Assembly: GCA_905221605.1 (NCBI GenBank)
Contig: CAJNDS010002656.1
Span: forward strand, 87,001 to 151,000
Length of the DNA: 64,000 nt
Source of the DNA: Symbiodinium natans
Taxonomy: Eukaryota; Sar; Dinophyceae; Suessiales; Symbiodiniaceae
Direction of reading: 5' to 3'
A program made the position numbers and the translations under genes. This document shows positions 1-7,700 of this stretch, one piece after another. The stretch's first letter is position 1. The number at the start of each line of letters is the position of its first letter. Below the pieces are notes generated by a model. It made no database searches, was not told the DNA's origin, and saw nothing but the letters and a program-made list of their open reading frames with translations.

Positions 1-178
1 GGTGTAGAATGAGAGGTATGGTCCCAGTGCTAGGGGGAGGAGCAATGGCCGCTCCAAGCGCTAAGGAGGAAGCCTCAGGTTCTCTCGGACGACCAGTTTT
101 GTCCGAGGGTTTTCAGAAAACTGCCGCCCATTAGGGCCGGCCGAGGCTTTCGCAGGAGCAGCAGAGGAACGAGATCCA
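1..178 (+). other. End of a gag-like or linker coding region, frame-shifted
   Basis: The frame starting at base 3 is open from the window edge to a TAG at 150-152 and reads MAAPSAKEEASGSL within it. The integrase frame is open only from base 65. The two overlap around 65-150, which suggests a second indel or frame change close to 100-150. No zinc knuckle or other gag motif is visible in this short piece, so assignment to gag rests on position only. Confidence 0.35.
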
Positions 179-1798
179 GTGGTCGAGCACCCCGATCCTG
201 AGATCTCCGCGGCCATCAATGAGGTGCCGCCGATAGATATCCCCAAAGAGAAGCTCAAACGACCAGGTTGGGTTTCGCACCCAAATGCTAAGTACTTGAT
301 TGTCGGACACAAACCAAAGACGTTTCGTACTGCTACACCAAGGTTTCCAAGATGCGAAGTCAGATCTACTTGGTTGTTCAGGGAAGGATCTTGGGTCAAG
401 GTTGAGGATAAAGTGAACATCAGGGAGCTTGACAACAAAGTTGCCCGACTGGAGGGTAACCCAATCCTGAGCCTCACTATCTTCGAAGACCCCGATGTTG
501 AACCTGACAGTGACAACGAAGGAAACGCCCGCAGTCTTGCAGAGGCCGATCTGAAAGCTGAAGCCAAATCTGTAGAGCACTTGTTCTCGCACAGGCCCAA
601 GAATCCGTTCTGCGAGGTATGTCAACGCGCAAAGATGTTGGCTCCCCAAGCCCGCAAAAAGGGGGGCTCAAGTACCATTGTGTCAAAGGCCTTTGGGGAT
701 CACATCACTGTTGACCATATCATCACTCGTGACCTTCGTGATCATGGGTTCCAGGACGAAAGGGTCGCACTTGTTGTTAAGGACGTGTTCACCAAATTTC
801 GTTACGTCTACCCCTCTCCGACTAAGTCAAGCGATCAGTGTTTTGAAGACCTTCTTCACTTCCTAGGTCAAGAAGATGCGGTTGGCGTTTTCTACTCAGA
901 CAACGCACCTGAACTTCATGCCGCTATCAAAAGCCTAGGTGTCCGACATGTTACATCCCGCGAATATGTGGACACCAACAAGTCGGTAATCGAAAGAGAA
1001 ATTCGGACGATCTTGGAGGGTACCCGCTCCAACCTTGTTCAGGCGGGTCTCCCCGACAAGCTTTGGCCGTTGGCCGCCCAACACCATGCGATGGCACTTA
1101 ATGCAACTAAGAGGCTTGACAACGGGATTGTTCCCTGGGAGGCCAGGTATGGGGAACCGTTTTCAGGGATAATGATTCCTTTTGGTGCACGTGTGTTGTA
1201 CTGGAACAACCCCAAACAGAACATTCCTGCGAGCTCTAAGTTTGCGCCGACTGGTGTTGAGGGAATATTTCTTGGTTACCACATTCAGCCTGGCTTCGTT
1301 TGGAAGGAGGAATACCTCGTCACCCCCGTCAAGGGTTGTGACTTTGCGTTCGAAATAGGAAACTTTCCCATCCTGAGGTCGAAGCGAATGGAGCTGTTGC
1401 CCGGGGATTTCACATTCCCAATGAGATCCGAACAGCTCGCACTGCAGGAGAGCCTCCGTAAGCCGACCCTCGCAGATCAGGACTGCTCGTGGGGAGGCAC
1501 AGAAGGTGCCGGAACACGCGCCCCGCCTGGGGATTCGCCGGACGAGCCTTTGCCTCCGCCCGGTGTGCCTGATTTGGACGGCTCCGATTTGAAGGATCGT
1601 TTGTCCGAGTACTTGGACCAAGTGGCCAAGGAAAACGAGGACTATGTTCCCGAAGATGTCGGAGCTGTGGAGGACTGGCTGGGGAGGGATGCTCCTGGAT
1701 CTTCTAAGGAAGCAACATCCACGCCTAAGGCCTCATCTACTCTACCAAGACATGACCCCAAAACCATGCCTGACGGGAAGAAAGTCCAAAGGGTATAA
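65..1798 (+). CDS. Copia polyprotein part 1: gag-pre-integrase and integrase (partial)
   Basis: The product would insert retrotransposon cDNA into chromosomes. Counting from the first possible start (GTG at 179), an HHCC-type zinc site (EHLFSHRPKNPFCEVC) lies at about residues 133-148. The integrase core has D179 (TVDHI), D241 (YSDNAPE) and E272 (SVIEREI), which I read as the D,D-35-E triad; the last spacing is 30, close to usual. The GTG is not a credible initiator: the frame is open back to base 65 and is probably internal to a longer polyprotein. The C-terminal part is rich in P, E, D and S. It ends at a TAA (1796-1798) reached only because of a frame change near GDGKK; the next frame continues the same protein as GYNWDGVRLV. 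Confidence 0.8.
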   Translation, partial: GGSLRFSRTTSFVRGFSENCRPLGPAEAFAGAAEERDPVVEHPDPEISAAINEVPPIDIPKEKLKRPGWVSHPNAKYLIVGHKPKTFRTATPRFPRCEVRSTWLFREGSWVKVEDKVNIRELDNKVARLEGNPILSLTIFEDPDVEPDSDNEGNARSLAEADLKAEAKSVEHLFSHRPKNPFCEVCQRAKMLAPQARKKGGSSTIVSKAFGDHITVDHIITRDLRDHGFQDERVALVVKDVFTKFRYVYPSPTKSSDQCFEDLLHFLGQEDAVGVFYSDNAPELHAAIKSLGVRHVTSREYVDTNKSVIEREIRTILEGTRSNLVQAGLPDKLWPLAAQHHAMALNATKRLDNGIVPWEARYGEPFSGIMIPFGARVLYWNNPKQNIPASSKFAPTGVEGIFLGYHIQPGFVWKEEYLVTPVKGCDFAFEIGNFPILRSKRMELLPGDFTFPMRSEQLALQESLRKPTLADQDCSWGGTEGAGTRAPPGDSPDEPLPPPGVPDLDGSDLKDRLSEYLDQVAKENEDYVPEDVGAVEDWLGRDAPGSSKEATSTPKASSTLPRHDPKTMPDGKKVQRV

Positions 1799-4700
1799 CT
1801 GGGACGGGGTGAGGTTGGTTAGAGATAAGAAGGGTTCCAAAAGGCCACCTGATACCCCTTCGGAATTTTGGCACATGTATTCCAAGGCACAACGGGAGGC
1901 TGACATTGAAAGATTCGAACGCAAAAAGGCTCGTGAAGCCGAGGAAGATGCTCGCAAGGCCCTTAGAGACTCCCCGGCCATGCCTGTCATCGCCGAGCCT
2001 GACCCCGAGCCCCATAGGGACCGCATGGCGTCCTTGTATTGGGCCAAACTTGGTCAGGTTGCGAGTGAGATGTTTGCTGTTGTTGCCAGGGTTGTCGGGC
2101 CTAAAGAGATCGAAAGTACTCCCGCTGCTAAAGAAGCCATGGACCGAGAGTGGAAGAAACTTGCCGATAAGTCTTGCTGGCTCGAGAAGAAGGTTCGAGA
2201 GTACCGGGATGTTGCCGCGGAAGCCAAACACAAGAATGTCAAGGCCCATTTCGGGAAAATCTTTGAGATTTGTTCGGTCAAGGGGGATGAACTCCCGGAC
2301 GGGCACCCCCAGAAGAAATGGAAGGGTCGTAGTGTCTTCCAGGGCAATAATGTCCAGGACGAAAACCACGATCACGCCATTTTCGCCGAACTAGGATCAA
2401 GCCCCGCTAGCATGGAGGCCGGGAAAATCATCGATGTGTTTGGTAGCCAACCCGGGTACGTGAAACAGCAGGCTGATGGCATCGCTGCATACACACAAGC
2501 CCTTTTTAAAGGCATTGAGACGTGGGTTCGTCTCCCTCGAAACAGATGGCCTAAAGAATGGTCTGGGTATGAAGATCCTGTTTGCCCACTCAGGCTCGCT
2601 TTGTACGGCCACCCTGACTCAGGTGGTATCTGGGAAAGGTACTGTACAGAACAGTTAGAGAGTGTTGGTTTTACTGCAGTTCTACCCGACATTTGGCATT
2701 CTGTTTTCTACCATGCTGAACTAGATTTGTTGCTTGTTGTGTACGTTGATGACTTCAAGATGGCCGGCCCCCAAGACAAAATCAACAAAGGTTGGGAGTT
2801 GATCGCTAAGGTGATTGACATGGAACCAGCCGAGGTCTTGGGACGGTACTTCGGGTGTCATCACGTTGAGCAAAATCAGGTCCAGCTTTCACGGGAGGAC
2901 CACCCATTTGCTTACGTCTTCGACAAGAAGCACGCTAGCCCAGCTGCCGACTACCAAGTCCGGCCGAACCGCAAAGAGGACTTCTGGGAGGTCGACGCTG
3001 AGTTAGCTGCAGTCGTTAGGCATCACATCTATCCTCGTAGGAAACTTTATGTGCCTACACAGGACGACGTGTCGAAATTTCCCCACATAAGCTGTCAACG
3101 AATCACGGTGTTTGATGATGGTAGGGACCCTATCCATGATGACTTGAATCAGGGGGGCCCCGCGGACCAATCAGGTTGGTGGACCGGGAGAACATATTTC
3201 CCTATCACTGAGGTCAGCGACGAGGACTTTTCTCATGCTCTCGCAGCTAAGCACAATAAACCCAAGCGGTCCAAAGCCGAAGCTAAACGAGAAGCACGAC
3301 AGAGTAAGTTCAAGAGCACTGAATCTATCAGTCAGGGAAAGACCCCTTCCATGACTGTGCCCGTGAACGTTGTGTACTACGACATGCGGGACTTCTTGGT
3401 GTCATGTGTTGATAGGTACTGTGAGTTGGCCAAGGTCGACAAGAAATCTCTGAAGCACGTAGCGACTCCTTTTCATGAGAACCGGGTAGCAAAAGTTCTG
3501 GAGAACAATGAACCTAGTGGTAAGCTGCAACCTATTGCTAGCCGTGTACTCATGAAGGTTTTGTTCGCTGCGAGAATGGCCAGGTGGGACTTGTTACGCG
3601 CCACTCAGGCACTGGCATCCAGAGTCACCAAGTGGTCTCGCGACTGTGACGTTGCTTTGCACAGGTTGATCAGTTACATAAACTCTTCTCTTGAAGTTCG
3701 GATGAGGGGATTCATAGGGGATCGCATTCAGGATTGTAAGTTGTGGATGTTCTGCGATGCTGACCACGCTGGTAGCCACGACAGTAAATCCACTTCAGGC
3801 TGTGCCCTTTACTTGGTAGGCCCCAATACTTACTTTCCCCTAAATGCTTTTTCCAAGAAACAGACCAGCATCACCACTTCAAGTACTGAGAGTGAGGTTG
3901 TGGCTGCCAACCAAGGTATTCGTGCCCAGGGTCTGCCCAGCCTCAGTCTTTGGATTTTCCTGTGGCGTGAGGTTGCGAGTAGGACCGCCAGCTACCAAGC
4001 TAGGCCGAAAACCAAACCTAATCAAAGGGAAAACGACATCATTGCACGAATTGATCCTGAACTTGATGAGATCCGTTATGGTGAGTGTAGGGCGGATGGA
4101 CGAAGCGTTTCCGATTTAAACGGCCTTAAGGTCCACCTTAGTCCCAAGTTTGCCGTTCAACTCCTTGAGGACAACCAAGCTACCATCACCATTCTCCTCA
4201 AAGGTGACAGCGAAAAACTACGTCACACCGATCGGACTCAACGCATTTCCTTTGCTTGGATCAAACAACAGTTCGAGCGTAACTTCTTCGAAATGATCAA
4301 TGTTGACACCAAAGAGCAAGTAGCTGATATCTTTACCAAACCTTTCGCTGACCGAGGTAAATGGGAACATGCTCTAAGGCTCATCGCGCACGTCGATGCC
4401 CCTCTTCAGGGGGGACGGCAATCTAAGGCACACGAGTCCGATGCTCATCTCATCAACAAGCCTGTCGTTCATGCTCACCCTGTGGTGAAGCCGTCGGGCG
4501 ATCCTTGCGCAGTCGCAGCTGAGCTTACCAAGGACCGTGACTTCAGTACTAAGGCTTTGTTGCGTGTAGCCCAGATCATGTACCCCAACAAAACCAAGCG
4601 AAAGATGATTAAGCTTGACAATCGCAGCTACTACCATATCTTTGGGCAGTGGTCTTACGGAGGAATGCAAGGGGTGACTAAGGCAACACGTCGGTGGCCT

Positions 4701-7700
4701 CAGATTGCCCGCTTCCTAAATGGAGTTGTACAAGCCCATGCTCCTAAGGACTTCACATGGAACTCGGTGCTGCTTAATAGCTGTACTAGTGCCTCTGTGC
4801 ACAAGGACCATGGGAATGCTAAGGATAGCATGAGCTTTGCCCTCAGTGTCGGGGATTTCAAGGATGGTGAACTGTGGTTTGCGGACCCCCTTGTTTCATC
4901 TGAAGATGCTATTGTTAGGGTCGGTCCAAATGGTAAGCGCCTTAAGGGTCGTGCTGTGTCCACCCTGAACAAAGCCATCATTTTTGATCCGCGAAATTTA
5001 CACTGTGTGTTACCTTTCACTGGAACACGTTTCTCCATTGTTGCGTACACCTCCCGATCCCAAGACGCACTGCAAGATCCAGAGCTCAATTCTTTGAAGA
5101 CGCTTGGATTCAGGCTGCCCCCACGTGCGGCCAGCGCTGCTTCTGCCCGAGAATACTCGAGGCCGTTGGGGTTCAAACGAATCATGGTCGAGTTTTGTTG
5201 CTCCCCCAACAGCAAACTAGGGCAGGATCGTAGCGCAAGTCAAGGGTGTTATGTGTTGCGAGTCACCAGTGAGGATGACGTCTTGAAAGACTCTACATTG
5301 ACTTCAGTTGTTCAGAAAATTAGTACCCTCTGCGACGAGGGGGGAGCATCTAAGCCAATTTTAGTTTATGCGTCGCTTCCGTGTACTGGTGGTTGTCCGT
5401 GGAATCGCATGACGCCTGACAGCCCAAAGTGGGAACAGCATCAGGAACTGTTTTGCAAACTCCTCAAGCAGTTCCGAAAATTCATTAGGAAGCTCAAAGA
5501 GTACAAACCACAGGTTGCCTTCGAACTCCCTAAGGATTGCGACTATTGGAAGTGGGACCATGTTCAGCATATGGTTAATGATTTTGGACTTGAGTTCTAC
5601 CGTTGCGATGGTTGCATGTTGGGGATTACGAATCACCAAGGATTACCACTAAGGAAAGCTTGGACCATTGCGTCGTCGATTCCATTGCAGCGGCTGGCAG
5701 CGCACAAGTGTGATCGCAGTCATGTTCATGGCGAGTCTAGAGGCCAGGACCTTAAGGACAGTGAGAACTATTCACATGCCATGACTGATTGCATCCACAT
5801 TGATTGGAAAAGCTTTTGCGATAGGCGTTCTAACTATGCAGCTTGTGCACAACAACAATTTTCGTGTGACCACAAACACGTTTGCACTCGCAAAACTGAA
5901 CAAACTAACGCATTAGCTGCCTGCTGCATTCTCGCGGCAGAGTTCTGCGCGCCGGACATGGAAGCCACCAACGCTGGAATCGTTGCTCCGACGGAGGTCC
6001 TGCGCCAGTGGTGGGATCGCCGGTTATGGGAGACTTCATTGTCTTCCGAATACCGCACCATGGCGCCTTTCCAGGAGGATGAAGCCAGCGTGAATAACTT
6101 CTACAAGTATTTGCCGCGGCCACTGGCATGCGAATATGCCCTCAGTGACGTCAGGGAGGCTGGTTTGGTGGCCAAAATCGGAAAGCTCACCGATCAAGGT
6201 TTGGCCATGCTCCAGCCCGAGTCTACTCGAGGCCGTTTGCGCTACCTTGTCATCGTCGCAGACTCTACAACTACGTTCCTCACTGAAGGAAATTGGAAGA
6301 CAGATCTGCTGGCAGACATCAAGGCCAACCGCGGCAATGCCTTCCCACATCATCTTGGCGTTGAGTACATTCCTACATGGGGTGCGAATCTCACGCGGCT
6401 CGTAGAGCTCGCCGTGGGAAAAGTCACCCAACTGGAGCGTGAAACTGGCGCCAGTGGTCAGGTGAGCATTGACCTCATGATGATCTGGAACGGGAACGAG
6501 TTCGTCGGCGAAAGAGGTCTGTTTTTGGACCCAGGCTTCAAGAGCAAGACGGAGTGGCTTCGTGGTTACCCGCATATGGCAAAGGGGAGCTGGGAGTTCA
6601 TTGGACCAAAGGTTCTCCGGGAGATAGGCAAGTTGGCGGATCTACAGTCACGGGCGTCAGTGGGTACTGTGCTGCTCACGTCTGCGACCGACGCTGCCAA
6701 CTACTGCCTCCCGCGCGACTGGGGTACCATCATGGCGGATTTGCTCGACTATGCCGCCCAACTTGGGCTGGCCGTCAAGCATTTCAATACGCCTGCAAGC
6801 CAGATCCGCAAATTCGACCACTTTCACTTCCAGGAGGACAGCGCCTATCGTTTGCAGCTGTTGAGGTGGTTGGGTTTTACCGCCAGGATTATGGTCCTTC
6901 GTCACCAATGCTCCTTCTTCAAGGAAGCTGACATCGACCTGATCCTGCAAAACTACGGCCACGTCTCAAAGCCTAACGTCAAGTTCGCTGTGGACGTGCA
7001 GGTGGAGGAGAAGCTCCTGAATCACTTCCGTAAAGGAAGAGTAGCGCCCACACATCAGCCGCTTGTCGAGGCTGACCCGTGGGACGACATCTACTTCCAA
7101 GGACCCCAGGAGCAGTTCCCCGACACCGCGCCGAACCACTTTGTCCACCGGGACTTCAAGGACCACGTTCACCTGGGAGATGGGGAATATGTTACCCGCG
7201 AGGACTACGACGAGATGATCAAGAAGAGCGAGGAAAATGCCCCCCGTCCAGGGGAGGCCGTCGTTGTTCCGTCATCGTCGTCAACGGCGCGGGAGACTAA
7301 GGAGAAGCTTTTGGCCAGGGGGGAGGTCTACAGTCGTCAGCGGACCGACCCTGAGTCCAGTGCCCCCAAACGGGCAAAGAAGGGCCCACACGAGGCTGAC
7401 TACGACGAGCCCATCAAGTCCGGCTACTACACAACCGATGACGATTGGTGCCTCGTCGACATGCTGGGCCTCGATTGGGACACAATCCATTTATGCCCAC
7501 CGGAAGGTGAGGCCGAGTGGGTTGACATCCTTCAGGACGAGATGCCGAACTTCAAGTATATCAACATTCCCCAGCATCACAAGACTGCCTTGTCCGGCAT
7601 TGTTCGTGGCAAGATCGTCCCGGGCCTGCAGGGCGATGGATTGTGGTGCTCTACGAGGAGGATTCTCGAGGCCTGGAACAAGAAGACGAACAAGGATTAT

